NCBI GenBank assembly: GCA_018648225.1
Contig: JABGRQ010000067.1
Span: 1 to 33,624, forward strand
DNA: 33,624 nt
From: Chloroflexota bacterium
GTDB taxonomy: Bacteria > Chloroflexota > Anaerolineae > Anaerolineales > UBA11858
Reading direction: 5' to 3'
The notes beneath the pieces are model-generated. The model saw only the letters and a list, made by a program, of their open reading frames with translations, was not told the origin of the DNA and ran no database searches. Positions 15,984 to 24,564 of this stretch are shown here, piece after piece; position 1 is the first letter of the stretch, and every line of letters starts with the position of its first letter. The translations under genes were made by a program, and so were the position numbers.

Positions 15984-16700
15984 ATGACCACAGAATTTGA
16001 TTTTGAACGCTATTGGCAGGGCAAATTTGAGCGCGCTCTGGATGAGATTGCTGGTGAAGATGTCCGCATAGCGGTGTTGCAGAGTGGTGAAACTCTTTCT
16101 GACCAAAGCCCGCGCGCCGAGGTGGTTGCCTGGTCTCGTCAGGCTATGCAACGTATGGAAGCGCGGGTCGATGAAGGTGCTTGCCGCGTAATTATGACCG
16201 CCTGCGCTTGCCATTATCCGCCAGATGGCCTGCAAGAAATCAAGGCGGCCTATGCTGCTTCCCAAAATGTGGATGAAGCGCTGGCGATGCTACAAGCGAA
16301 GTTCGAGATATTTTTGCGGCAAGAATTGAATCTGGATAAAGGAGAAATCGCGGCGATTACGGCGCGCGGCTGGGGGTTGGCCGGAGTTCATCGGGGGGAT
16401 ACAATTCTCGCGACAAAGATCCCGAAAAGTGGCAACCTGAAGGAATATCTCGCCGAGAACGACCCCGAAAAAAAGCGCCAATTGTATTGCCACTGCCCGC
16501 GCGTGCGCACAGCCCTTAGCATCAACGAAAATCTACCCCCAACTTATTGTTATTGTGGCGCCGGATTCTACCAGGGCATTTGGCAGGAAATCTTGCAGCG
16601 GCCTGTCGAAGTTGAAGTAATGGAAAGTGTGCTGATGGGCGGCGACGTTTGTACGATTGCTATCCATCTGAACCCCCTTGAGAACTATGCCCAAGAATAA
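15984..16700 (+). CDS. Cys-pair protein with C-terminal V4R-like domain
   Basis: This is a 238-residue soluble protein. Its end, PVEVEVMESVLMGGDVCTIAIHL (about 207-229), follows the pattern of V4R-type (4-vinyl reductase/hydrocarbon-binding) domains, as in some uncharacterised DUF proteins. The cysteines are arranged as Cys67 plus three CxC pairs: CAC (74/76), CHC (169/171) and CYC (189/191), with Cys223 in addition. Such spacing suggests a metal or Fe-S site, but no known cluster motif fits. It lies 6 bases after the membrane-protein gene and overlaps ybaK by 14 bases. The function is unknown; the V4R assignment is from pattern memory only. Confidence 0.7.
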   Translation: MTTEFDFERYWQGKFERALDEIAGEDVRIAVLQSGETLSDQSPRAEVVAWSRQAMQRMEARVDEGACRVIMTACACHYPPDGLQEIKAAYAASQNVDEALAMLQAKFEIFLRQELNLDKGEIAAITARGWGLAGVHRGDTILATKIPKSGNLKEYLAENDPEKKRQLYCHCPRVRTALSINENLPPTYCYCGAGFYQGIWQEILQRPVEVEVMESVLMGGDVCTIAIHLNPLENYAQE

Positions 16701-17157
16701 TGTTACCCGCTTGCTTGATCAGCGTAAAATTGGCTACACAATATTTGAATTGCCTGAAGAAAAACTGGGCGCGCTGAAAACGGCCGAAATATTGGATGTG
16801 AATCTGGAGATTGTCTTTAAAACGATCGTGGCTGCCCGGCTGGAGCGCGGCAAACCTATTTTGGCTGTCATTCCTGGCAACACCGAAGTGGATTTGAAAT
16901 TGCTGGCGAAATCATTGGGTGAGAAAAAAATAAGGCTGACCACCCAGCAAGAAGCCGAAGAACTCACCGGCTTGCAGGCTGGGGGAATTTCCCCGTTGGC
17001 GTTAATGAATCGTGGTTTTCAAGTGGTGATTGATAGCACGGCGAAAAATTTCAATGAAATCCATGTTTCCGGCGGGCAGCGCGGGTTGAATATCCGCCTG
17101 CCGGTCAAAGAGCTGGCAAAATTGACCAATGCCCGTTTTGCCCCCATTGGCAAGTAA
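16687..17157 (+). CDS. ybaK: YbaK/EbsC-family aminoacyl-tRNA deacylase
   Basis: YbaK-type proteins hydrolyse mischarged tRNA, typically Cys-tRNA(Pro), preventing mistranslation. The 156 residues carry the conserved Lys in EIVFKTIVA (about 43-51), VIPGNTEVDLKLLAKSLG (63-80), the GGISPLALM loop (101-109) and the C-terminal ISPL/NIRLPVKEL pattern. ATG 16687 is preferred over the upstream in-frame TTG at 16678. It overlaps the previous gene by 14 bases and is followed by a 22-bp terminator hairpin, ending the cluster. It and RidA are both quality-control enzymes, one for amino-acid intermediates and one for aminoacyl-tRNA. Confidence 0.93.
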   Translation: MPKNNVTRLLDQRKIGYTIFELPEEKLGALKTAEILDVNLEIVFKTIVAARLERGKPILAVIPGNTEVDLKLLAKSLGEKKIRLTTQQEAEELTGLQAGGISPLALMNRGFQVVIDSTAKNFNEIHVSGGQRGLNIRLPVKELAKLTNARFAPIGK

Positions 17158-17179
17158 ATACCCCTACGCCAGAAATTGC

Positions 17180-17226
17180 CGCAAAAAGGAGGGTTGAGTG
17201 CTTCGCACTCAACCCTCCTTTTTGCG
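17180..17226. terminator. 22-bp perfect hairpin between convergent units
   Basis: Arms 17180-17201 and 17205-17226 are exact complements around TTC, with the base CGCAAAAAGG/CCTTTTTGCG. It separates the plus-strand ybaK cluster from pspC on the minus strand and can stop both. It marks the switch to an all-minus gene block. Confidence 0.9.
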
Positions 17227-17227
17227 A

Positions 17228-17470
17228 TTACTCCACATCTTCAACGGGAGCGCTGACCACAGCTTCCGAAGCGGGAACAGCCTCGGGGACGACGAGCATC
17301 ATGACGATATAAGCCCAGAACAAGGCGCTGCCAGTAATCAGGCTGCCAAAAACAAAGATCAGGCGCATCAAAGTGGGGTCAATATTGAAGTATTCGCCTA
17401 ATCCGGCGCAAACACCGGCGACCATGCGATCATCTTGTGAGCGATAAAGGGTTTTATAGGTTTCAGACAT
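17228..17470 (-). CDS. PspC-domain membrane protein
   Basis: This is an 80-residue PspC-domain protein. LYRSQDDRMVAGVCAGLGEY is followed by FNIDPTLMRLIFVFGSLITG and a second hydrophobic stretch (FWAYIVMMLVVPEA), giving one or two membrane helices and an acidic tail. PspC proteins respond to envelope stress or help membrane integrity; in many bacteria they are small stand-alone units, as here. No pspA is adjacent. A 96-base gap separates it from the cyclase gene. Confidence 0.9.
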   Translation of the reverse strand: MSETYKTLYRSQDDRMVAGVCAGLGEYFNIDPTLMRLIFVFGSLITGSALFWAYIVMMLVVPEAVPASEAVVSAPVEDVE

Positions 17471-17566
17471 TTAAATTTCTCCTGATTGTTAAATTATTGT
17501 CACCCCCATATACGCAGATTCTTTCTGCAAGTTGCGTACCGCCCCCATTTTTGCAATTTGCTGAAA

Positions 17567-20338
17567 TTACTTTAACCCGCGTAAGGCGTAAACCACGGCT
17601 GGTTCCGCCTTGCCTTTAACTTTGATCGGAGGTAATTGGTCGGCGATCACTTGTCTGGCAATGGTCCAGTAGGCCATCTCGGAGAGCAGGATTTGCCCTG
17701 GCTCAGCAATCGACTCCAGGCGTTGGGTGTAGTTGACTGTGTCGCCGATAACGGTGTAGTTGAACAGATCGCTGGTGCCGACATTGCCGACCATGGCTTC
17801 GCCGGTGTTGATGCCGATGCTGAAATACAACTGGTGTGACTGCGTGATTTCAGCACGCAGTTTGCGGATAGCCTCATCCATTGCCAACGCGGCGCGGGCA
17901 GCGCGCAGCACATGATCTTGCTGGGGATCGGGGGCATTCCAAAAAGCCATCACCGCATCGCCCATGAATTTATCCAGCGTGCCTTCCTCCGTGAGAACGG
18001 CCTGGGCGGCCACAGAAAGATACGCATTCAGCACGCCGAAGAGCATTTCGGGTCTTGTGCGCTCACTGAAGGGCGTGAAATTATGGATATCGGCAAAGAG
18101 CACTGTCAGCGGCTGGCGGATGCCATCCAGGCGCAGATTGCTGGGATCAGCCAGCAGGCGGTCACGCACGCGCGGGGCGACCACGCGCCCAAAGGTCTGC
18201 CGGATGCGCTCTTGTTCGGCCTCCAGCGTGCGCTGTTTGGTGAGGTCGTCAATCACGATGGTGGCCCCTTTGGTATTTTGTTGCGCATCACGCAATGGGG
18301 TACTGGAGAGGCGTAAGAATAACGGCCCGCGGTCCAACATCACCGGGTTGAATTCTTCGCCCACAATTGCCGAGTCATCGCTCAGCGTGGAAGCGGCCAT
18401 TAGCAAGAAGTGCGGTCCCAGGTCGGGCAGGGCTTCGCCTAGGGTGCGCCCAACTGCCTGTTCGACAGGGATACCCAAAATCTTTACCGCGGCCTGATTG
18501 AAGAGCGTGATTTTGCGTTTCAGGTCGGTAGTGATTACGCCCGATGACATGGATGCAAAAATATTATCCATCAGGTTTTTCATTTCCAGTGTTTGGTTAA
18601 GGGTATCTTGCAGGTTGGCGAACAGGCGCACATTTTCCAGCGCCAGGGAGGATTGCCCGGCGACGGCTTCGAGAAATTCAAGATCGTCGCTGGTGTAGGG
18701 TTCGCCGGAGCGCCGCGCCCCTAGAGCCAGAAAGCCGATCATTTGGCCTTCATAGTGCAAGGGTGTGAAAACGCGGCCCCCGATATTTTCGAGGGTCGCA
18801 GTTTCGTTGGACAAAGCCTCGGGGAGTGAGCGTCCCGGCGGGAACCAGATACCACCCTGGCCCTGATTCAGAATTTCCACCAGGGGGTGTTCGACGGGCA
18901 GCGCCGCGGCGCGCACTTCATCCGGGCTTTGCGGACGGTACACCGCATCGTTATCATCATACAAATAAATCTGCACCTTTTCTGGGGCCAGCGCGGCGTG
19001 AAGTTCTTGTTCCAACATAGTCAGCGTATGTGCCATTTCTGGCGAAACGCTAAGATGCCGCGAGAGATGGGAGAGTACGCGGCGATAGTCGGCGCGCGTG
19101 CGGTAGAACAAACGGTCAATGGCGCGCTGCATCAGCCTGCGTAACGGGTTGAGGCCGACCACCAAAACAAGCAGATAGAGCGCCACGAGCACCGGATCGT
19201 TGGGCGTGATTTCTGCAGGGACCAAAAATGAAATTAGCGTGATGAGCAGGTAAAAGACTCCCACCGCGCCGGTAGCTGTCAGCACATAGGTGAGCGTGGC
19301 GCCCATAATGCGGTCTACATCCAGCAGGCGGTAGCGCACCAACGCATAGGCTACAGAAAGCGGGAAAGCGATCAGCGCCGGAAAGGCAATATTGACCTGA
19401 AAACGCACCAACTGTCCAAACGCAGATGGCAGCAAAAATGTGACCATAATTGGGCCAAAAGCCAGCGCCGAGCCAAACACAATAATGCGGCTTTGCTGGC
19501 GAATCATGGCCGAGTGGCTGCGTGCCACGCGGTAGACCAACGCGCCCAGAAAAACCAGAATTCCCAGGCTGATGGCGGCATAGCTCCACAGCCAGGTGTT
19601 AATATAGCCCCAGGGATGCGAGGGCGCCAGAATTTCGCGCCCCACGGGAATTGCCAGCGCAACCGTCAGCAGCCAGGGCAGCCATTGCAAGCCCGGATAG
19701 CGTTCTACAAAGCTCATCTTTTTAGGGAAATCCATTGCCAGATGCAGCAACGCGCCTCCGGCCACGGGCAGGCTCAAGGCCCATAGCAGCACCAGCGCCT
19801 GGGTGGTGTTCATATCGAAATACGCCGCTGTGATCGTGCTGGCTGAAGATGTGAACGCTAAAAATGCCAGCGACGAGCGTTTATCGCTGCTAAGGCGGTA
19901 TGCCCAAATACCAATGAACCAGAATGCCATCCCCACAATATACGGAATTCCGAACCAGACCACCAATTCTGCGCGGGTAAAAGGCCGCGGCTCGACGCGC
20001 ACCTGATAGGGCTGCCCCTGCTGATTTGTGAGGCCTAACGAAACAGTAGCTCCCGCATTCGCCAGCGCTGCTCGTAAATCGGTGTTATTGGTAATGGATT
20101 TGTCGTTTACGGTGATAAGCTGATCGTAATTTTGCACCCCGTTCTTTTTCGCGGCCCAATTCTCGCGCGCCAATTGACTGACCACGCCATGTGGCTCCAG
20201 AAACAAGCCCAAAAATGGCTGTTGCATCCAGCGAAAAGCCATGAATGGCGATAGCAGCAATACCAAAAGCGAAACCCCCGCGAAGCCCAACGGGAGCGTC
20301 TGCATAATTTGGTTACGCAATTTACGAAAAGATGTCAT
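17567..20338 (-). CDS. Membrane adenylate cyclase with PDZ-like, GAF and PAS domains
   Basis: This 923-residue class III nucleotidyl cyclase is predicted to make cAMP. The order is: helix 1 (15-35); a PDZ-like extracytoplasmic region (50-118, with NYDQLITVNDKSITNNTDLR); about nine further helices (125-400); GAF (about 430-575); PAS (about 585-700); and the cyclase domain (740-918). All catalytic positions are present: metal ligands Asp750 (LFADIHNFT) and Asp794 (GDAVMAFW), Lys790, Thr862 in NYTVIGDTVN, Asn869 and Arg873. Thr at the base-specifying site resembles CyaB1-type cyanobacterial enzymes and favours ATP. comEA ends 10 bases upstream, so they form one transcription unit. The sensed signal is unknown. 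Confidence 0.92.
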   Translation of the reverse strand: MTSFRKLRNQIMQTLPLGFAGVSLLVLLLSPFMAFRWMQQPFLGLFLEPHGVVSQLARENWAAKKNGVQNYDQLITVNDKSITNNTDLRAALANAGATVSLGLTNQQGQPYQVRVEPRPFTRAELVVWFGIPYIVGMAFWFIGIWAYRLSSDKRSSLAFLAFTSSASTITAAYFDMNTTQALVLLWALSLPVAGGALLHLAMDFPKKMSFVERYPGLQWLPWLLTVALAIPVGREILAPSHPWGYINTWLWSYAAISLGILVFLGALVYRVARSHSAMIRQQSRIIVFGSALAFGPIMVTFLLPSAFGQLVRFQVNIAFPALIAFPLSVAYALVRYRLLDVDRIMGATLTYVLTATGAVGVFYLLITLISFLVPAEITPNDPVLVALYLLVLVVGLNPLRRLMQRAIDRLFYRTRADYRRVLSHLSRHLSVSPEMAHTLTMLEQELHAALAPEKVQIYLYDDNDAVYRPQSPDEVRAAALPVEHPLVEILNQGQGGIWFPPGRSLPEALSNETATLENIGGRVFTPLHYEGQMIGFLALGARRSGEPYTSDDLEFLEAVAGQSSLALENVRLFANLQDTLNQTLEMKNLMDNIFASMSSGVITTDLKRKITLFNQAAVKILGIPVEQAVGRTLGEALPDLGPHFLLMAASTLSDDSAIVGEEFNPVMLDRGPLFLRLSSTPLRDAQQNTKGATIVIDDLTKQRTLEAEQERIRQTFGRVVAPRVRDRLLADPSNLRLDGIRQPLTVLFADIHNFTPFSERTRPEMLFGVLNAYLSVAAQAVLTEEGTLDKFMGDAVMAFWNAPDPQQDHVLRAARAALAMDEAIRKLRAEITQSHQLYFSIGINTGEAMVGNVGTSDLFNYTVIGDTVNYTQRLESIAEPGQILLSEMAYWTIARQVIADQLPPIKVKGKAEPAVVYALRGLK

Positions 20339-20348
20339 TCTGCAAACT

Positions 20349-20930
20349 CTAGGGGTCTACGGTGATAAGTGGCTTCATTTTCTCAAATGTTGCTGGCCCA
20401 ATCCCTGAGACATTTTGAATTTCTTCGATGATGGAAAAAGCCCCGTTTTCCTGGCGATAGGCAATAATTTTTTCGGCGGTCACAGGGCCAACGCCGGGCA
20501 GGGTTTCCAGTTCAGCCTGGGAAGCAGTGTTGATATTGACGATTTGCGCAACGGACTCCCCCTGAGGTGGATCGGCGATTATCGGGCTGGATTCTGCCAC
20601 TGCTGGGGTGTTATTTGCACTCGCAACGATCGGCACAATTACCTGGCTGCCATCTTCGAGCAGCGCGGCCAGATTTAAATTTTCGGTCTGAGCGTCTTCG
20701 CTGAAGCCGCCCGCTGCCGCAATCGCGTCTTGCACACGGCTTTCAGGAGGCAGCGCTACTACCCCGGGTTGAGCCACCGCTCCGCTGATATGCACTCGTA
20801 TTGGCACAGGTGTGGGCGGTGGTAAAAGATCAATGGGTATGCCGCGTGGCGGGCTGCTGGCAATCAGCACGGCTCCCGCTCCAAGTAATCCGAACAAAAC
20901 GCCTATGGCGATCAGCCCCCAATTTTTCAC
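20349..20930 (-). CDS. comEA: ComEA-like DNA-binding competence protein
   Basis: ComEA binds incoming double-stranded DNA outside the membrane during natural transformation. The 193 residues follow the Gram-positive layout: membrane anchor (about 5-25), SLBB domain (43-100, with HISGAVAQPGVVALPPESRV), a linker rich in Ala/Ser/Pro, and a helix-hairpin-helix pair (131-190) with VNINTASQAELETLPGVGP and IQNVSGIGPATFEKM. ComEC is not in the window. The adenylate cyclase gene follows after 10 bases. AAGGAGAAG lies just before the ATG. HhH proteins of this type also exist in bacteria not known to be transformable, so competence is inference. Confidence 0.92.
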   Translation of the reverse strand: MKNWGLIAIGVLFGLLGAGAVLIASSPPRGIPIDLLPPPTPVPIRVHISGAVAQPGVVALPPESRVQDAIAAAGGFSEDAQTENLNLAALLEDGSQVIVPIVASANNTPAVAESSPIIADPPQGESVAQIVNINTASQAELETLPGVGPVTAEKIIAYRQENGAFSIIEEIQNVSGIGPATFEKMKPLITVDP

Positions 20931-21000
20931 ATCACTTCTCCTTTTTCACTTGCAGATATTTTATGGCTTGATGCTGTTTTGTGTGGACAAAAAGCAAATT

Positions 21001-21030
21001 GGACACAGATAAACACGGATTTCAACGATC
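21001..21030. repeat. Degenerate ACAGATAAACACGGAT-type repeat, copy 1
   Basis: The segment contains GGACACAGATAAACACGGAT. A related inverted copy is at 26247-26276. This word resembles intergenic repeats seen in many bacterial genomes. It is followed by a small stem (CGTGC/GCACG) at about 21039-21053. Confidence 0.55.
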
Positions 21031-21077
21031 TCGCACCGACGTGCTCGCGGCACGAACGGTGTGTTTTTGTGGTGAGA

Positions 21078-22013
21078 TTAAAGTGAGTGCAACCGTAAAC
21101 CCAACTGCTGGCGTTCGGTGTCAATATGCAAGATTGAAACCTGTATCTTCTGGCCCTCGCTAAAAATCTCGGAAGGTTTTCCGGCATTATCACCCATCTC
21201 TGAGACGTGGATCAGGCCATCAAGCCCCTCGCTCAGGCGGGCGAAAGCCCCGTAGGGCACTATGTTGGTAATTACCGCCTGGGCAATATCGCCGGGCTGG
21301 TAACGCTGGGAGGCTTCTGCCCAGGGGTTGGGGTGTAGGCGTTTGAGACTCAAGGCCACCCGGCAACGTTCCTGATCGAGGTTGAGCACATGGACTTCAA
21401 TATCCTGATCGGGTGAGAGCACTTCTGATGGATGGCTGACACGCCCCCAGGAGAGTTCAGAGATATGGATCAACCCTTCAACACCGCCCAAATCGATGAA
21501 GACGCCAAAATTTGTAATTGTGGTCACGCGCCCCGAGACGCGCGCCCCGGGGAGCAGCGTTTTTAACAATTCAATGCGTCGTCCTGGCGCGGCCAGAGCT
21601 GCGCGCTCCGAGAGTACCACGCGCTCGCGTTTGGGGCTACATTCAATCACTTTTAGTTTTAATGTACGGTCCACGTAAGCGACTAAAATTTCTTTGCGCT
21701 GTTCTTCGTTGGTTTCTTCGGTGATTTCGATAATATGTGAAATGGGCACAAAACCCTGAATACGTTCATCTTCCACCAGCAAACCCCCGCGATTATATCC
21801 GGTGACAATCAGCGTGATAATTTCATCGTTTTTGTAAAGCGCCTCAGCCCATTTCCAGTCAATTGGGGTGTCATCATCCAATGGAGGGGCGACGGCCTCC
21901 TCGGGGATGGTTTCCAACCGATCCTGCGCCTCCGCGTCTATGAGGATCGCGGCCCACCAGGCTTCGTCGGGAGGAGTTTCAGCAGTAGAGAGGGTGATTT
22001 CTTTTTCTAACAT
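21078..22013 (-). CDS. S1-domain RNA-binding protein (three S1 repeats)
   Basis: This 311-residue protein resembles a short ribosomal protein S1. An acidic N-terminus (about 1-55) is followed by three OB-fold S1 domains at about 61-137, 154-225 and 238-309. The second and third carry the full pattern (GARVSGRVTTITNFGVFIDL, GLIHISELSWG; AVITNIVPYGAFARL, GLIHVSEMG), while the first is divergent (VTGYNRGGLLVEDERIQGFV), as is usual for domains that bind ribosome partners. It probably aids translation initiation or RNA handling. E. coli S1 has six domains; low-GC Gram-positive-type proteins have three or four. Confidence 0.9.
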   Translation of the reverse strand: MLEKEITLSTAETPPDEAWWAAILIDAEAQDRLETIPEEAVAPPLDDDTPIDWKWAEALYKNDEIITLIVTGYNRGGLLVEDERIQGFVPISHIIEITEETNEEQRKEILVAYVDRTLKLKVIECSPKRERVVLSERAALAAPGRRIELLKTLLPGARVSGRVTTITNFGVFIDLGGVEGLIHISELSWGRVSHPSEVLSPDQDIEVHVLNLDQERCRVALSLKRLHPNPWAEASQRYQPGDIAQAVITNIVPYGAFARLSEGLDGLIHVSEMGDNAGKPSEIFSEGQKIQVSILHIDTERQQLGLRLHSL

Positions 22014-22073
22014 GGTTTCCTTTGCCTGTAAAAATTGATATTTTGCTTCTCCATTATGTTGTGAAGTTTACCA

Positions 22074-24005
22074 CTATTTCTCTTGACGATTCCCGGAACG
22101 GACTTCTTGTTCCATCTCAATAATTGCTTGAGCAACTTCTTCTACGGCCACGCGTTGTTTGCGATAAAGATCGGCCTCCGACATTGCCAGACGGGTGGCA
22201 ACATCGCGCACTCTGCGGCCCTCCATAAATTTCATCTCCAGAATATTATACAAAATCCATTCGGTGGTGAAATGTCTCTGGCCTTCGGGTTTGACTTGTT
22301 CAATTCCCTGGCGTAAGATTGCCCGGAGCGCGTTGACCGAGCCGTCGTGTTCGCTGATGGCCTGCTGTACAACCTGCAAGCGCAGTAATGGACTTTTTGA
22401 GAGTTTCGGGCCGCCCCAGTAATGGCTGAGGGCATCTTTCACCCAGCGGGAAATATTGGCATCTTTCAGATCTTCATCGGGTGTTGCCAACAAGTCGCTG
22501 CTGTCGTAGCGTGAAGTCGCGCGCAGGCGTTGTATCCAGTCTACCTGAGGGGTGAGGGTTTCGAGTGAATTGAAAACCTGCTGTTGTTTCACGCGGTCGA
22601 TCAGAGCCAGCGCGGCACGGTCGCTGAGTGTGTTTAAGGCGGCGTGTTGCTCTTCGTCGAGGGATTGTTGAGCAGTACGTTCTGCACCCATTAAACCCAG
22701 CAGCGGGAGTTTTTCTCCCTCGAGGGCAGGTTGATCTCCAAACAACGGAACCAGCCAAAAGTCCCCCCACGTGAACAGCCGCAAATTGGCGGAGCTGTCT
22801 TCATTTTCGTCATTGCCGCGTGTGACGACTTCCACTAATTCTTCCGTGAGAATTTCTTTTTGAAGTTGTTTTACTGCGCCGACGGTAATAATCATCTCCG
22901 AGCCGGGTGGCACCAGAACGACCACGAAGGCATTTTTAATTTGCAAGTGATCGCATACTGCAGTGAGGATGGTTTCTAAAAATTGCCCCAGGTCGCCAGA
23001 AGTGAGCAAGCGTTCTTCGAGCGTTTGTACCAATCGCAGGCTGTTTTCGGCGTTGCCGTAGAAGAGTACGCGCTCCCAGATGGGGGCCAGCATGGTGATG
23101 GTGTATTGCATCAGCAAGAGCGTGCCGACCATAGCGATGGGCACCGCGGTTGAGTAGACAGCCCCGAACGATTCTCCCGCGCGGCGCACCAGGGTGGTGA
23201 CGGCCAAGACGGTGGATGCAGTTACTGGCCCGCGCATAACCCATTTAAAGAGACGCCGTTTGACCACGCGGTCGGGCCAGGAGACGCCAAAAAAGGCCAC
23301 CGCGTAGGCCATTAGCACGATGAGTACGGAGGTGATGATATTAACCAGATCGGCAGTGAACCAGAAAAGCAGCGAGTGCGCGCTGGCGATTGTGGTGGTA
23401 TAGGTTAAAAAGGGAAACGCGCTCAACGCGGGAGCGGTGGCTCCGGCGATCAGATAGCTCATGCGCCGCTGGCTGGTGCGCGTGATCGTGCGACGATAGG
23501 CGCGGCCAAAATTGATCCATGCCCAGATCATGCTAACGGTGTAATAGGCGAAAAATCCCCAGTTCAGCGGAGTGGCAGCCAGCGAGTTAGTTGCTTCGGT
23601 GGTGATGACCGTGCCCATCCACTCGGAGGAGGGTAATGCCAAAAGGAAAGCGGCTGAAATCAGGTAAGTGAGGCGTACCAAGAGCCGCCGCCGCCCGCGC
23701 GATGGGCGGCCTGTGGTTGCCAGGAGTGCGTCTGAAAAATGCAGATAGCTGGGCGGCAAGAAAATTGCGCCCACCCATTGCACCCGCACCCAGATATTAA
23801 GTAAACTAGGTTCCTGAACGACGCTGGCAATCGATTCCCCCACAAATACAACCACGACGCTAAAGAAGATGATCGCAACCGAACGTGCTACGCGGTCGCG
23901 CAGATTGAAAGAGAGGGCATATAACAGCAATGAAAAAGCTGTAATGGCGATCCCCGCTGTGAGCAGTTGATTGAGGGTTTGTAGACTACCGATCAGGGAA
24001 GGCAT
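22074..24005 (-). CDS. 7TM-GAF membrane protein with C-terminal HTH-like region, no kinase
   Basis: This 643-residue protein begins like a sensor histidine kinase. Seven or so helices lie in residues 12-300 (histidine-kinase 7TM style, with WVGAIFLPPSYLHF), followed by a GAF-like region (about 325-472). There is no H-box and no ATPase domain. The C-terminal 170 residues are helical. Residues 580-632 read TEWILYNILEMKFMEGRRVR then DVATRLAMSEADLYRKQRVA, which looks like a helix-turn-helix used by regulators. It could be a membrane-bound one-component regulator. ATG 24005 follows the GNAT gene by 16 bases. The HTH call is from pattern only; the ligand and target are unknown. Confidence 0.75.
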   Translation of the reverse strand: MPSLIGSLQTLNQLLTAGIAITAFSLLLYALSFNLRDRVARSVAIIFFSVVVVFVGESIASVVQEPSLLNIWVRVQWVGAIFLPPSYLHFSDALLATTGRPSRGRRRLLVRLTYLISAAFLLALPSSEWMGTVITTEATNSLAATPLNWGFFAYYTVSMIWAWINFGRAYRRTITRTSQRRMSYLIAGATAPALSAFPFLTYTTTIASAHSLLFWFTADLVNIITSVLIVLMAYAVAFFGVSWPDRVVKRRLFKWVMRGPVTASTVLAVTTLVRRAGESFGAVYSTAVPIAMVGTLLLMQYTITMLAPIWERVLFYGNAENSLRLVQTLEERLLTSGDLGQFLETILTAVCDHLQIKNAFVVVLVPPGSEMIITVGAVKQLQKEILTEELVEVVTRGNDENEDSSANLRLFTWGDFWLVPLFGDQPALEGEKLPLLGLMGAERTAQQSLDEEQHAALNTLSDRAALALIDRVKQQQVFNSLETLTPQVDWIQRLRATSRYDSSDLLATPDEDLKDANISRWVKDALSHYWGGPKLSKSPLLRLQVVQQAISEHDGSVNALRAILRQGIEQVKPEGQRHFTTEWILYNILEMKFMEGRRVRDVATRLAMSEADLYRKQRVAVEEVAQAIIEMEQEVRSGNRQEK

Positions 24006-24021
24006 AGCTGTGAATTGGCTT

Positions 24022-24561
24022 TTATTTCATCCATTTTGAGAAGAATAAAGCAATATCATGATTGGCAAAGTAATGATCATTGTACCCGCAAAGCTCAAAA
24101 CCCAGTTTTTTTGCCATCTGGATCGCCGGGTAATTCTTAGGCTGGACTTCCAGCAGCAGGCGCTGCATTTCGTGGTACATGGCCCAATCTTGTCCGGCCA
24201 GTATTAGCGAGCTACCAATTTTCTGCCGCCGCAATCGCCGAGCGACAGCTAGATCGGTAATGCGAACCGCGCCGAGTAGCGAGTTCAATGTCAGGCTGAT
24301 ATAGCCAACCGGTTGACTATCCAATTCGGCAACCAATAGTCCGTCCAGCAGAGGCCAATCGGTGAGCAATCTCTGCGGATTATTGGGGTATTGCACCTGC
24401 ACCGAGCGGGGTAAACGCGCTTCACGAAAAGTGATCTCAACCGTATGGCCTTCACTGCGAAAATTCATCTGCCAGACATGGTCGCTGGAATAACTATGTT
24501 CCAGTGCGGACAACGTCTCAATGTCTGTCGCAATCGCGGGGCGGATATTGATCTCAGGCAT
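24022..24561 (-). CDS. GNAT-family N-acetyltransferase
   Basis: This 179-residue acetyltransferase of the GNAT fold moves acetyl from acetyl-CoA to an amine. The acetyl-CoA loop is RRLRRQKIGSSL (about 108-119, R-x-x-R-x-x-x-G), preceded by the strand VRITDLAVA and followed by ENL-like helix MYHEMQRLLLEVQPKNYPA and KKLGFELCGYNDHYF. The substrate cannot be predicted. It starts 3 bases after the stop of the upstream Ig-like gene and ends 16 bases before the 7TM-GAF gene, so the three are probably cotranscribed. Confidence 0.9.
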   Translation of the reverse strand: MPEINIRPAIATDIETLSALEHSYSSDHVWQMNFRSEGHTVEITFREARLPRSVQVQYPNNPQRLLTDWPLLDGLLVAELDSQPVGYISLTLNSLLGAVRITDLAVARRLRRQKIGSSLILAGQDWAMYHEMQRLLLEVQPKNYPAIQMAKKLGFELCGYNDHYFANHDIALFFSKWMK

Positions 24562-24564
24562 GGT

